NCBI GenBank assembly: GCA_916613615.1
Contig: OU744721.1
Location: 77,691,060 to 77,755,059, forward strand
Direction: 5' to 3'
DNA length: 64,000 nucleotides
Source of the DNA: Steromphala cineraria
Lineage: Eukaryota > Mollusca > Gastropoda > Trochida > Trochidae
The notes under the pieces were generated by a model. The model was given only the letters and a program-made list of their open reading frames with translations. It was not told the origin of the DNA and did not search any database. Each line of letters begins with the position of its first letter. The stretch's first letter is position 1. Both the position numbers and the translations under genes were made by a program. Shown piece by piece: positions 13,300 through 25,199 of the stretch.

Positions 13300-14391
13300 T
13301 GACTCCACGCCGCCGTCTTCGTCAGCTTTAACTTGCCTTACGTCTCCATCTGTGCGATTTGTCAGTGTGTGCGAATTAGGAAGGGTGTTTTAAGATTAGA
13401 GATGAAACCTTTATGCAGATTTTTTTTCATTTTTCAACGATATTTTTAAATTTTGTAAGTTATTTAAGACAAGTTATATGGATAGCAACTTATTTGAATT
13501 CTACCGCTGTTTCATTTTATTTCCTGTCCATCCTTCAGATTGATTATTTGAAAATATATATTTAATTTGAAAAAGTTATTGTCTTTAAAAAATGTTATTG
13601 TAAGTATTCTAAATTTCGACTTAATATTCTGTTTAATCATTATTCTGCAAATGCAATTTATGGTTACGTTTTCTTTTGTTTATAACTCTTTGATTAATTC
13701 TTTTAATCACGGCACTCTTACAATATGACAAGAATTGGTTTCTAGAAGAGAAGAAACTTTTTTCTTCCTTATTTACGTGATGTAAAATTGGTTTATCGTT
13801 ACAATGGAGTGGTTTGGATGACTATCAAGTATTCCCAATGCGTTGAGATCGATTTGTAGTAAGATTCATTTCATATTAAACCTGTACAAGCCTTAATACG
13901 AAACATATGGACATTGCATCGTTTGCTCAGTTTTCATTGCGGTTATGATCCTGATTTTCTATTATTCAAGTTTCATAATAATCACATAAAAAATCTTAAA
14001 ATCATTATTCACACAGTCTATGATTTTCAATGAATATAGAGAATCATGTTAGAGTTTTTATCATATGGCATTTTGGAATTAGATAAGTTATCGCCAGTAA
14101 GCCCTTAACTTTGATACTACATATGCTGGAATAACATTTCATGCTCATGTTCTTATTTTTCAAGATGTTAACGTGACAACTATACATATATCAAGTATAC
14201 GAGAAAACAAAGGTGTACGTTCATAAACTCTTAAGAATCAATGACAGTTTAAGGCGATGTAATCGAAGACTTATATTGTATTTGTAAAATAGAACTATGT
14301 TGAACGTCGTTGTTATACGTTGCTGGTTCAATGTCACCTGTGAAATGCTCAATCTTGCCAATATACTTTCCTTGCACCTATTTCAGCATTT
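13300..14391. other. 3' UTR and intergenic, no gene seen
   Basis: AT-rich sequence following the Ly6-like stop codon. It contains no long frame, repeat or RNA gene that I can support. Part of it must be the 3' UTR of the Ly6-like transcript. Confidence 0.6.
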
Positions 14392-14638
14392 AGACATTTG
14401 CATCCTTATACAATACAAGTGTTATGGATAACAACTTCTTAATTGATTATCTCGACGTTTCTGGACCAATTATTGCCCCTTCTTCAGTCTGGGCCAATTC
14501 TTGCCCCTTCTTCAGTCATCTGAAGAAGGGGCAAGAATTGGCCGTAGAGAAATCAATATATGGCGTGAGAAATCAATAAAGAAGTTGTTTTCCATAACAC
14601 TTGTCTTGTATTATCACACCAACTTCTAAATGCCTTTG
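14392..14638. mobile_element. Foldback element (long imperfect hairpin)
   Basis: The two halves are inverted copies of each other. The innermost 24 bp (14492-14515, starting GGCCAATTCTTGCC) pairs perfectly with 14520-14543 around a 4-nt loop. Outside this, TACAATACAAGTGTTATGG on the left matches, inverted, CCATAACACTTGTCTTGTA on the right, and AACAACTTCTT matches AAGAAGTTGTT. GCATTTAGA on the left matches TCTAAATGC at the outer right end. The left arm also has a second partial copy of the inner segment (14464-14487). Arms are about 115-125 bp. This is typical of a non-autonomous foldback DNA element; no protein is encoded. Confidence 0.8.
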
Positions 14639-14805
14639 AAGAATTTCATTTGCATCATTGTTTACCTATATTTATGAACAATTGTATGTAAACTATTAAG
14701 TTCAAATGGTTTATAAAATTGTATGTAGTTCCAATGGAGAAGAATGTAAAATTAGATTAATGTCCTGGAATGGCATTTTAGATGTTAGTTCATACCATTG
14801 TTATG

Positions 14806-15311
14806 TTAAAAGGGCAGTAGCACGTTTTAGGGGGAATTTAAGGTGATGTCGGGAAAATGAAAATTAATGGTTCAAATTGAAAGACAATGTATTTAAACTA
14901 AATGAAGCTGTTATAATTCATATGTAAAAGGTATAGTTTAGCCATGCGATTCCCTTTTCTAGCACGTTTTTAGGGGGTATATAGGGTGATGTAAGGAAAA
15001 TGAAAATTAGTGGTTCCAATTGAAAGACAATGTATTTAAACTAAATGGAGCAGTAATAATTCAAATATATGACGTTAAGTTTAGCCATGCGATTCCTTTT
15101 CTTACAAAAAATGAATTAAAGGTGTTCACACAAAAATGGCCGCCAATGGATTTTATGTGAATCTTCATTCTTTGTCCTCTGACTATGGATGATTGACTTG
15201 TGTAATGAGATTTTTGACACTGTCAAAATAATACATTTAGCATTCACTTACAATTATCAGTGAGAAATTCAAATTATAAAATTATCAAAAAACGTGCTAC
15301 TGCCCCTTTAA
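14806..15311 (+). mobile_element. MITE with 23-bp inverted repeats and TTAA ends
   Basis: The left end reads TTAAAAGGGCAGTAGCACG and the right end, inverted, reads TTAAAGGGGCAGTAGCACG; 22 of 23 terminal bases agree. TTAA at both outer ends fits target duplication by a piggyBac-type transposase, although the terminal bases are not the CCC usual there, so the superfamily is uncertain. The left part is internally duplicated: an AGCACGTTTT-led block of 142 bp at 14819-14960 is repeated from 14961. There is no coding capacity. Related copies lie at 10489-10620 and 27468-27950. Confidence 0.85.
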
Positions 15312-17021
15312 GCAGCAGCTTGTTTCTAAATATATATATTTGCATGTTTGTTCTTATCATCGCAGCAATTACATTTATAATCATTAACATCAACACATTA
15401 TCGAAATATTAAATCCTGTTTTAGCTATGAGTGTATATAATTCTCCGTGTCAAATCATGTCTCTGTTCAAATTTTCAATTAATTAAGTGCTTTATACTTG
15501 AATTGTTATCAACTTTCAGTTTTATTATGACAGCTTCATTCACTTGTACCAGTCCTTAAGCCTTATCAAAGTATTTTGACACTAGATATGAATTAATACG
15601 AACTTATAAGGAATTTGTAATTAGCTACAACTTTGTGAAAACATAATAGTTTGTCAGCCATGCATTAAAAATTGTTTAACTCGTACCTTCTGACGCCTTT
15701 CATTTCTTTCATTCATTGCACACGATGCTTTAACGTTAGCCAAACTATGAGGAGAAAGTTGATGTATGTACATAATTAACTTCGTTTTGTTCAATATGCA
15801 TGTGTTAACCGTTGTGAGTTGGTTGCCATCTCGATGTAAAATAGACCTTAGTGTGGAAAATGTCTAAGTCTATATCTGTTCTTAATAAATTTCTGTAATA
15901 TGTCGTGATTCGTTCGCTTCGATTGAGTAGTGTCCTGACATAGTATGATAGCAATATTTGTTACTCAAACAAAACAAGTTCTATGCGTGTATATTTTGAA
16001 GTATTGTCTAGAAATGAATAAACTGTTATCTGTGATGTTATTTTGTTATCTTTTCTTGTCATTTGCCGATGTGCTTACAAATTTATGATACGAAACAAGA
16101 CATTTATATATATTGTTTTTGAAATTTAAACAACATTCAAGATAAACGAACTAAAGCAAAGTACAAAGATACTTATATTGTCAGAAAAATACTTTTGAAG
16201 CATATCAAAAGGCCTATTTCGAAAGATATAAAAGCAGTTGAAAGGTATGTTTTGAAACGTTTTTAAAATAACTTTCGACGAACATAAATAAATATATATG
16301 TGAATGGAAATTGCTTGATTGTGATAACTGATGCGTGTGTTACCAGCTGTAGAAGTAAATGGTATGAATGAAAGCAGGTTGAAAGAAGATATGCGAACTG
16401 TACCGAGAGAAAGCTTTTAGAGATTGACACAGTGTAGAGACAGGTGTTACGTTTCCCATAAACACACACATATATAGTCGTAATCTGGAACTTGGACAAG
16501 AAAAAGGTACCTATCTTCTTTCCCAAAGGAAACTAATAGGTAAGTTCTAATAGTCAAAGGCATTCTCTAAATAGCAATAAGGACAAAACCGATTTTATAT
16601 ATGGGCGATAAACCTTTTGTATTTTTTTGGAGAATCATTTTCCTCGTAATTATGAAATTTTCGTGATAAATCTGTTTCAAATAAAACATAAATACCAAGC
16701 TTTTCAAAATCAATAGTTGTGTTTACTGTATCTAATAAAATTATACTTGTATAATGTATATAACGTCATAAATATCCACATTATTTTAACGATTATCTTG
16801 AAATCACAGTGCAAGTACAAATTATTCACGTATATTCAAATACAATGTCAAAGATCCTATCTTGAGAATAACTGGTATTTTCGTATCTTATTTAAGCAAT
16901 ATGAAAATTACAAAATGATACATTGTAAGAGCTTAACTCTGAAATCAACTGTTACCAAGTATATTGCACAACAAATATTCAATAATATTACCAGCCTGCA
17001 TTGTACATTCAGGAGCCCATA
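15312..17021. other. Intergenic, no gene seen
   Basis: AT-rich sequence between the MITE and the start of the antistasin-like gene. AATAAA-type signals near 15888 and 16016 could end a long Ly6-like 3' UTR, but nothing else supports that. The promoter of the following gene should lie in the last few hundred bases; I see no convincing TATA box. Confidence 0.5.
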
Positions 17022-17045
17022 ATGAGCGGATCACTGGCTACACTG
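17022..17045 (+). CDS. Antistasin-like gene, exon 1 coding part
   Basis: This 24-nt coding part runs from ATG to the donor GTAAGA at 17046 and encodes MSGSLATL, the n-region and first part of the signal peptide. Intron phase is 0. The following exon continues the hydrophobic run, which supports the join. Confidence 0.75.
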
Positions 17046-19593
17046 GTAAGATACCTCCTCAGTCTTCCATATTCTACTGCTGAATAGAAACATCATCTTG
17101 ATAGCTTACAAATCACTCTTTAATTTCAGTACTTAAAACACCCAGACCTACATTACATTCAGTAAACACATTAAAAAATCATTAGACATACAAAACATAC
17201 AGGTAATAATTTATGAACATAGTGAGAAATTCACAATTGTTTTGGCAAAGAAAAAGTTAATGTTGACCTGTCGAAATCAGATATCGCAATTATAGAGGGG
17301 GAGTGAACAAACAGATGTATATATATGTACATTTCCTTCTTACAGTGACAGTAATCTTTATGTCCTTATTTATAGCCGTCTTATTTAATATAAGCAAATG
17401 GGTATTTCGGGATGAGCATTAAACGAATATTAATTGATTTTCTACGATGTGTTTAAGTTTTTAGTGCAATACACTAACATAACATTTATGTACAAAGATA
17501 GGGATACATGTATGTTCAAAGCTGTTCGAATATGGTTTTATCGAAAGAGAAATCTTAATAATATGAAATTATTGCAACATTTTGCAATGCAAGGGAAACA
17601 ACTAATTCAATATGTGGATCATAAAGATTTAAAGACGCTTCATGTGTCGGAAAACTTAATGTTGCGACTTTCTTCACTTAAAGAACACTTTCTAGTGTAG
17701 CATAGTATTTTGCACATTCATAAAAAGTTAAAAAATCAGGTTTTGGGGTCGAAATACCTCATCTCATTATAGCAAACAAGTCACACATGAATAAAGAATT
17801 TATCCACATTTCAAGGTTTATGCATAAGTATATTTAGGTTGTCTTATTTGTTTTACTCACCTGTTTTACTACCGCATTTCAAAGGTAGATTCTTTCAGAC
17901 GAAAATGTATTTGTAATATTTCATGAAAGAAGAAGTTTAACTGCAAATTAGTTTTCATTGTCATGGTGTAGAGATTTTGACATAAGATGTTGGCTATACA
18001 CTTTTGTAGAATCGAAAGTCCCTTGTTTTAGCTTGAAATATACAGATAACGACGCTCCTGTGGCGTAACCATATTATCACATTAGCTCCCAATTAACATC
18101 CTCTTGTACGGTATTAAATGTTATAATAATTTGACGAATTAGATCGACAGATTACATAACTTAAGTCCGTACTATTTACATGTATTTTGATTCTATTCCA
18201 GTTGCTTCTCCTGTGCGCTACCTCCATGTGCGTGAAAGGTAATAATTCACATTCAATGACAATGAACAATACACATTTTGAAATGTTTCTGAATACGTAA
18301 AGACTCAAGAAACCTAATTCATTATTGCAAATACACTTTTTGGTGGTTCGTTCTTTAAAACAACGTATGGTTGAAGTATACTCTTTCTACATGTATGAAC
18401 CTATTTGTACATTTCTTAATAAATCAATTTAATAACAGATCAAATCAATAAACTTATGCGGTGAGAAGCTAAAGAAAAAACAATGAAAACTTTACATAGT
18501 GAACTTTTTTAAATATTTACATTATTAAACCGATTACACATTCTTTTAAACTGTATATAAACATTTGTTACTGTCAATATAATGTATACAGTTCGGTTGT
18601 AATGACATGATAAGTATAATCTACAAACAGCATCAATGCACAATCCTCTAGAACAGAAATACCCTGACGTTACTGTTGCTCCACTTTGATTCATGTCTTG
18701 TTTGTGACAGGGCGAACCCTAAATGGCGTCAGCGTCCAAGAAGGTAGGTATTTACACGCAAGAGAGAAATTAAGACGTATTTGAAAGCGATACCAGTGAC
18801 TTAACGTCTAGTTGAAAGGGAATAACAGATCGGTGTGTATGCCAGTAAACAAAATGACTTCATTAACATGACGTCAATAAAATTAAAATTAGCTTTTCTT
18901 ATTACATCAATTTTATGATTTATATGATAGATAAAACAGTATATCCTTGTCCATGACATAGACTCCTTTTACATTCGTACCTTCATACAAACATTCATGT
19001 AACACCTGATATGGATATTCAAATATGAAAGTATGGGGTATAAAACAAGACAAGGTGCAAGGAGTGATCTCAAATGCTTTCTAAAGTTACCAGTACAACA
19101 GGAAAAGTTTTAGTAAAAAACTATACATTCAGTACACATGATATGGACATTCAAACCAGCTTCCTTTTTGTTATGATGAACAGTGACGTCATACTTGCAT
19201 TAGGAAATCCAACCATATTAAGTACAAATATAAATCATATGAAATATGGTTTGTAAAGCAGGGTAACGTGAAAAAAGAGCGATGTCAAATGCTTTCTAAC
19301 GTTACCCGTACAACAGGAAAAGTTTCAGTAGAATTATACATTCAGTACACATGATATGGACATTCAAATAGCGTCATAATGTTATGATGAACAGTGACGT
19401 GAAACGTCCATTGTTTACAGTGGAGTTTAAATTAGCTGAATGCTTTTTGACGTTTCTTTGTTAAAGTTCTAGTTATAATGTTACAGACTGCGAGTTCCCG
19501 ATGTGCCCCATGTACCTACCAGCCTGTACAGTCTACAAGAAGGACGCTAAAGGCTGCAATACGTGCTTCTGTGATACGCCTCTAGGAAAGTAG
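17022..19593 (+). CDS. Small secreted protein with one antistasin-like domain (complete, 4 exons)
   Basis: Exons 17022-17045, 18202-18238, 18711-18743 and 19487-19593 join in one frame through GT-AG introns (phases 0, 1, 1) to give 66 residues. Residues 1-20 are a signal peptide (MSGSLATLLLLCATSM core), then a short linker (RTLNGVSVQE), then a six-cysteine module: C-x4-C-x6-C-x9-C-x2-C-x-C, containing KKDAKGCNTCFC. Known: the D-x2-GC-x2-C-x-C ending and overall spacing fit antistasin domains, disulfide-tight serine-protease inhibitors first known from leeches. Inference: this is a secreted single-domain protease inhibitor or matrix peptide; the target protease cannot be told. The start has A at -3, and a stop TAA overlaps the ATG by two bases in another frame. 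A poly(A) signal lies just after the stop. Other small cysteine-rich secreted families are possible. Confidence 0.82.
18202..18238 (+). CDS. Antistasin-like gene, exon 2
   Basis: The acceptor is TTCTATTCCAG and the donor GTAATA. The 37-nt exon encodes LLLLCATSMCVK plus one base. It completes the signal peptide h-region and the probable cleavage zone. Confidence 0.78.
18711..18743 (+). CDS. Antistasin-like gene, exon 3 (33-nt microexon)
   Basis: The acceptor is TTTGTGACAG and the donor GTAGGT. The exon is 33 nt, phase 1 on both sides, and encodes the linker GRTLNGVSVQE between signal peptide and domain. Because it is symmetric, leaving it out would keep the frame and give a 55-residue form with the domain directly after the signal peptide. 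Confidence 0.75.
19066..19435 (+). repeat. Tandem duplication inside intron 3 of the antistasin-like gene
   Basis: A block beginning GATCTCAAATGCTTTCTAA at 19066 recurs at 19281 (offset 215), followed in both by ACAACAGGAAAAGTTT, ACATTCAGTACACATGATATGGACATTCAAA-type sequence and ATGATGAACAGTGACGT. The first copy holds a full TGACGTCA (19184-19191); the second has TGACGTGA. A third, much weaker trace lies near 18973-19030. Confidence 0.85.
19487..19593 (+). CDS. Antistasin-like gene, exon 4 (domain exon)
   Basis: The acceptor is AATGTTACAG, and the exon runs to the TAG at 19591-19593. It encodes the whole six-cysteine module from CEFPMC to CFCDTPLGK. One exon carrying the entire domain is usual for modular inhibitors of this kind. 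Confidence 0.85.
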
Positions 19594-19601
19594 TCCTTGT
19601 C

Positions 19602-19672
19602 AATAAAATGTTCTGATTGGCTCTCAGTGTTTCGCTTGATATGTTATGACCAAGTGAGCCACTGTAAATAAA
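19602..19672 (+). other. Polyadenylation signals of the antistasin-like gene
   Basis: AATAAA occurs at 19602-19607, eight bases after the stop codon, and again at 19667-19672. The second leaves a more usual 3' UTR of about 90-100 nt and is the likelier one. Confidence 0.65.
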
Positions 19673-20774
19673 GTCATCAATGGATAGAGGGGAAAGGCAT
19701 CTGGTAATGCATTAACACAGATGCGCATACAGTATTTTCGTGTGCTTTTTTGTGTCAAAAATACAGCTTTTGGAATTGCTTAAGTTGTATCACAGAATAC
19801 GGAAAATTAGTTTTTTTTAAAGGAATTAAGATTTTCTGACATACACTTTTGTTTGGGAAATACGACTGTCAACATTGACTGTAAACTGTGATTTGAAAAC
19901 GTCTTGGTAGGGCATCTTGATCCGCAAATGCTTACATTTACTTGCGGTTCCAGTAGTTAGGAGCCTATTCAGTGAGCGTTAATCGATGTATTATTTTATC
20001 ATAAAATGATTTATATTTTCATTTTGATATTGATATATTCAAAACTGTCAGTTGATCAAACGCCGTCGATCTTACCAAAATACTTGCTTCTTTTAGGAGT
20101 GCTTCATTCGATTAAGTTCTTTATAGTTGTTATCTCCCTTAGACTTAAAATTTAAAAACAATTTTTATTGCAAAAGTGCAAAGTCTCGGTGTAGATGACA
20201 CATTTTCATGCACGAAATGTTTAAGGACTAACAGCGTGAGAGAATAGATGATTTTGACGTGCGAAGACTGAATGTCGTCATACAGAGTTTACAAAACAGT
20301 GAAGTTGATACTAGAACTCTCACAGCGGTATTTACGCTTACAACCACTTGATAATAAGTTAATGTGTTTACGTATTATAGAAAACTGTGCAAACATAAAT
20401 ATACTGGAAATGATTTTTGAATGTTTATTGTTATGATGTATAAATATATATATTCATACAATTCATCGATGTTAACATTATTTTCATACATGTTTCAAAA
20501 TACATTTTATCCTGAAGTACTTCATTTTAACGATTTTCAAATGAATATCGAAATGATTGTTGGGAATAAGCTCTTTTACACTCAAAAAGAAAAACTTAAA
20601 AACTAAATTTTAAATTCAATTATTTATAAGAACGAAAACAGATGGAAATCTCGAGACAACATATACAGCTGCATACCTGAAGTTTGTTCACCTGCTTGGG
20701 ATCATAGTGTAAATATCATGTAATTTGGGTTTCGTTTTGACGTTCATAAAATAACCCAAAGACCACTTACAGAA

Positions 20775-20925
20775 GATCATCAATTGTCCATGTGTAAAAT
20801 ATCCATTCACAAACCATATTTCGGGATCGTCTTGTCACTGGTGCTGAATGTCGATATTTGGCATTGTTTAATAGACAGATGGGGTCATATTTGTGAAATT
20901 CGGATTTTCTTACATTTCGATAAAA
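20775..20925 (+). repeat. Dispersed repeat family, copy 1
   Basis: This matches 62770-62920 in the same orientation over about 150 bp, with substitutions and small gaps. Shared landmarks in order are CAAGCCATATTT or CAAACCATATTT, a TCGTCT/TCGTCTA block, GGTGC(T)GAAT, AATAGACAG and GGGGTCATATTT. Family unknown; no coding capacity. Confidence 0.65.
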
Positions 20926-21735
20926 ATCCTCCATGTAAACTTTTTAGGAAAAAAATCTGCACAGTTACGTTGCCTTAACGCAAAGGAACACATATGAATA
21001 AGATCTAAAGCTATTGATCACTTGTGAAGGATTTTTTAGAGCTAAATAGAAATCGGTGTTTTCGAAAATTTAACCCCTGGTCACTTCAATGACCTGCCAA
21101 ATATTTTACAGCTATCTCCTAGATATGACAAACGAATATGTCAACGCAAACTGAATCTTAACTTATGCAGTGAAATTTCATCATCATCGGTCTCGTTTTC
21201 ACAATTATAAAATGTCTCAAAGACGTTACAAATTACATGATATTTGCACTAGAATACGAAGGCAAATGAACAAACTTAAGATACGCAGCTGTATGTTAAT
21301 GCATCGTATAAGTAAACAAGTCCGTAAAACTAAAACATATGACGTTTATAAACCAGTCCAGCACTTTTACAATCAAACTTCAGCAGAGATTCCATGTTTT
21401 TATCCAGGTGTTCATTGAATTATTTTTTAAAATATTCATTGAATAGTTCAGCCACCTGATTCGTAGACCGTATTAAATGTTTTACTTAAGTAGTTTGAAC
21501 TGCGAATTTAGCTTCAAGACATCCTTAAAGGGACAGTCCTATCGGGGTATTTTACGTGGAAACAAATTCAAGAGTACTTCCCTGTTTATCCTTATATATG
21601 AATATTACATGATTATTTCACACTTATTTTCATATATGTTAGTGAGGGTAAGTTTTAGTTGTTCTAGATCTAACAATTTTACAAAGAACAGGATGCAGCA
21701 ATTTCGTTCAAGTTCCACACAAAAATTATGAACAG

Positions 21736-21832
21736 TCAGGCGAAAGCAAGTTCACACTACAGTTATTTATCATATGTAAGATTTTCAATTACAAATATTT
21801 TAAGTTTTTGATGTCGTATTCTCAAAGTGAGT
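21736..21832 (+). repeat. Dispersed repeat family, copy A
   Basis: This matches 29032-29128 in the same orientation: GTTTATCATATGT or TATTTATCATATGT, a TTTAATTACAAATAT block, and ATGTCGTATTCTCAA followed by a GAGTTAA/GAATTAA variant. A CTTAAAGGGACAGTCC motif about 200 bp upstream (21527) looks like a MITE end, so the whole may be a decayed element of about 400 bp; ATTCAAACTACTGCAAAT at 21900 and ATCAAACTACTGCAAAT at 29403 extend the likeness. Confidence 0.65.
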
Positions 21833-24800
21833 TAAACCATCTTTCAGATGAATTGTTATTATTAAATATGGTAGGGGTAAATTCTATTTCCAATTATTTA
21901 ATTCAAACTACTGCAAATACAAACAGTTGTGTGTACTATTTTAACATTTACATTTAAAATTTGATGAAGTCACATAATGACCCTGTCTAATCAACTTCCG
22001 GTCATTGATATTGTTGATTTTCTTTTTATCGAAAAAAACATGTTATGTATGAAAAGAATACTTCCAACAAATATAAAAATGAACTTTGGTGAGACTAATG
22101 CATGAACACTGCATGTAATAGATGTACTCACGCTTCCAGAGATGTATCGCTCAATACCTCTTTGATAGATGGTACTGAAGTTGTTTTTTTAGTTTTTTAC
22201 ACCTGAAAATCGTCCGGTTATCCTAATCAAAACGATTAGGTGTTTGGTTTATATATTAAGCAGTCGAAAAACTCAGATTTCATCAGCTCAGGATATACCG
22301 ATATGTATTTAAGGTGAGACGTCATTAAGAGGCATGCACCGAATATTAAGTGCACTGTTCTCTGGAATTGTTTTATATTCTTTATATACCTCCCGAATGT
22401 GTTAACACGCTTTCTAATCAGTTTTTATCCCAGTGGAAGATCCCGGCTTAGGATAGGAAGGCTTTCTAAGCCCAGATAATAACGGGAAGGAGGGCTTTTT
22501 GAAATGTTAACTTTAAGATGAAAGAAAGTGTATGAAATGAAAAAGTCTTTCGAAAAATAACTGCAAAGTCTAATATCAAAATGCAAATATTTAGACGATA
22601 GAGCGTGTCGAACTTCAAATTAATGTAGTTTACTGCACGCTAAATCCAGTTATTTAACAACTACACCACAACGGCTGGACGAAATGAGATGACTTCGTAG
22701 TTCCTCTGAAACCTACGACATGAGCGAGGTTTTATGAGTGATTCTTTACAATTTATAACAGAACTGGGAGAACAATCTATAAATTAAAACCTGTGATGTA
22801 TTTCGGTATATAAGACAGAGAAGGACCTTTCCCTCGCGAGCAGTATGTGTGGTGACAAGAGTTTGGTTTTGTAATATAGAGCTATCCGTTGCCATTTTTT
22901 CCTCAAACAATGCATTGCTCAAATGTTAGATAATGCTCACTTGTTTTGTAAACGCTTTAGCAGATTATATATGTATGTGTGTATATATCGATCATTAACA
23001 GTTCCTAAAATCTGTTTAACTTGCCTTTTCATTCTTTACAAACACTTGAGTCTTCTTTTATATCAAGGGGAGAATACAAAGGTAAGAGATACAAAACAGT
23101 GTGTAATCTAATAGAACTTTCAAATAATCGATAAACAAGTAACAAGATCAAGTGATGAAAATCGAAGAGACATAAAATCACTTCCTATTGTCAGATTTGA
23201 CTGGCTTGCTAAATTCGTTGCCAACCTTTGACTTTTTTATGTTCCCTATTTTACGTGAACTTTAACTGTATGTGATGAACAACCAACCATATTCGCTACC
23301 TTTACCTAACAATATTTGATATTGTATGATTATTCATAATTAATATTCACACATACTGCGGGGAAAATTATCATTCTTTAACTATTGGTAAATATGAAAT
23401 AGCAGCATACATGACTCATATCGTACTTTCAAACTAAATCATGGTGACTGATTTGAGGATATTGGTTACTTAATTTCTATTAATTGACGCCAAGTAAAAT
23501 AAGAGCCTGAATATTTTTGTAATTAAAATAACTCATAAGTTCCATGTAGGCTACACAGTAAATTTCGGACTCTTTAATCATCATTAAAATTTGTACCAAT
23601 CGTATTATCAAATCAACATTTTCAGTATTGAATGCAAAAAGTAATTGAAGGATTAATGTTTTCAGAGACGCTTCTGGGCAGACTCTCACATTAGACATTT
23701 TTTTCAACAATTCTAGACCTCTCCTTCAATGAGTGTAACACCTTAACAATCTCACATGCAATCTTGGTTGTGGATCATTATCAACTAGGAAGAAACATCA
23801 TTTATTAACCTCAACTTCATTTTCAGTCTGATATCCAGATATTCCACCCTTGTGATATACGTTACCGTCACTACTGTTCTCATTTAGCAAGTTAGCATGA
23901 GAAATAGGCTTTATTTATCCGAGACCATCACCTGTTTTTGATAAATGCATATAGAATAAATATTTTTGAGTAAAATTTGGCATAATTATAGGGTAACAGC
24001 TATTTTTTCAGTCAGGTGTTGAAATTAATATTTTGATGTTATCTGGATATCTTTCGTTGGTCTGAAATTATGATCATTTATAACAACTTAATGGCTTTAG
24101 ATGAATGTTTTACCATTGAATATCGCAGGCAGTTTAATTATCTGTTTTACTATTTTATTCGGTTCGTATGAACAAGGTAAACATTTTCATAAGAGAGTAA
24201 CACCTTGTTTAATATGACAATGCGTTGTGGTATTGATTTATTACATTCTAAATGTATTTTTATATCAAGTTTTTTTTAAAATTTAAAACATAAATCGGGT
24301 ATGAACAGCTTTAATTAACACACTTTAATCACATTAATTACCTACTTTTATTAATTTACTAGATAGAATGGGTGAACGATAATCATATTGTACTGTCATC
24401 AAAAGGCCAACACGGGTTCGTCCTAAAATGACCTTAGAAAAAAGAGGACTATATTGGACATGTAAATGAAAACGGTATTGAAATTTCCTTCAAGTTATTA
24501 TTCCATAAATCAAGTTGATAAAAGGATTTTTAAAAACACTAACACACTTACATAATCAGCACTGATTTAGTCGTTTACACTATATTTATTTTTAACGTCA
24601 ATCCAAAATGCAATTAACCATAATTAGTCTTCCTGTGCACTTTGTTAGAGAGATCAGTGGTGCCATTTTTCATAAACCTTTCTAAAATGATGTAGCATGA
24701 AGGTACTTTCATAAGAACAATGCATTAGCTTATTGGAAGAAAAGTTTAGAGAAAATATTATTTTACAAACAAACATTTGTATTCCATCAAACAAATTATA

Positions 24801-25199
24801 TGTTTGATTTAATAAGTTACAGCTATTAGATTGTTTAAGTAACCTGTTAGTTTTTTAAACCATGATGTTCTTCAGACATTTCAAACATTATTTTTCTATT
24901 TCATAACGGCGCGAAACCTATCAGAATTTTATGGTTTATTCGATAAAATCTCAAAAAATTCTTAGAATTTTACAATTAAGTTGTGTTCAATTTAAAACAT
25001 TGTACTGCAAGGCGACATGTGTTCGTTGTTTGCTGTTAGATGGTTTGTATATGATACTGAAATATTAATAAACAATGTTTAGAGAATGCCTATCAAAATC
25101 GAAAAATGAAATTTGATCATTGTCAATTTATCATTATGTCTCATTCATCAATACACCAAGCTCTTCAATAGTTTCAAACTCGTTAAGGAGTAAAATGAA

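Larger units (their letters stand above)
19680..25180. other. AT-rich intergenic DNA, no gene seen
   Basis: No exon-like, GC-elevated frame with splice sites was found on either strand. It holds two dispersed repeat copies, listed separately. A TATATAAG followed by GC-richer sequence at 22809-22850 resembles a core promoter, but no exon follows it. Confidence 0.5.

Noticed and set aside
16717..17022. 101-codon plus-strand frame ending at the antistasin-like start codon
   Set aside because: AT-rich, composed mainly of Ile, Tyr, Lys and Asn; overlaps the expected promoter and 5' UTR of the spliced gene.
22809..22850. TATATAAG followed by CCCTCGCGAGCAGTATG, resembling a promoter and start codon
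   Set aside because: The frame after ATG stops after nine codons, and no donor or following exon was found.
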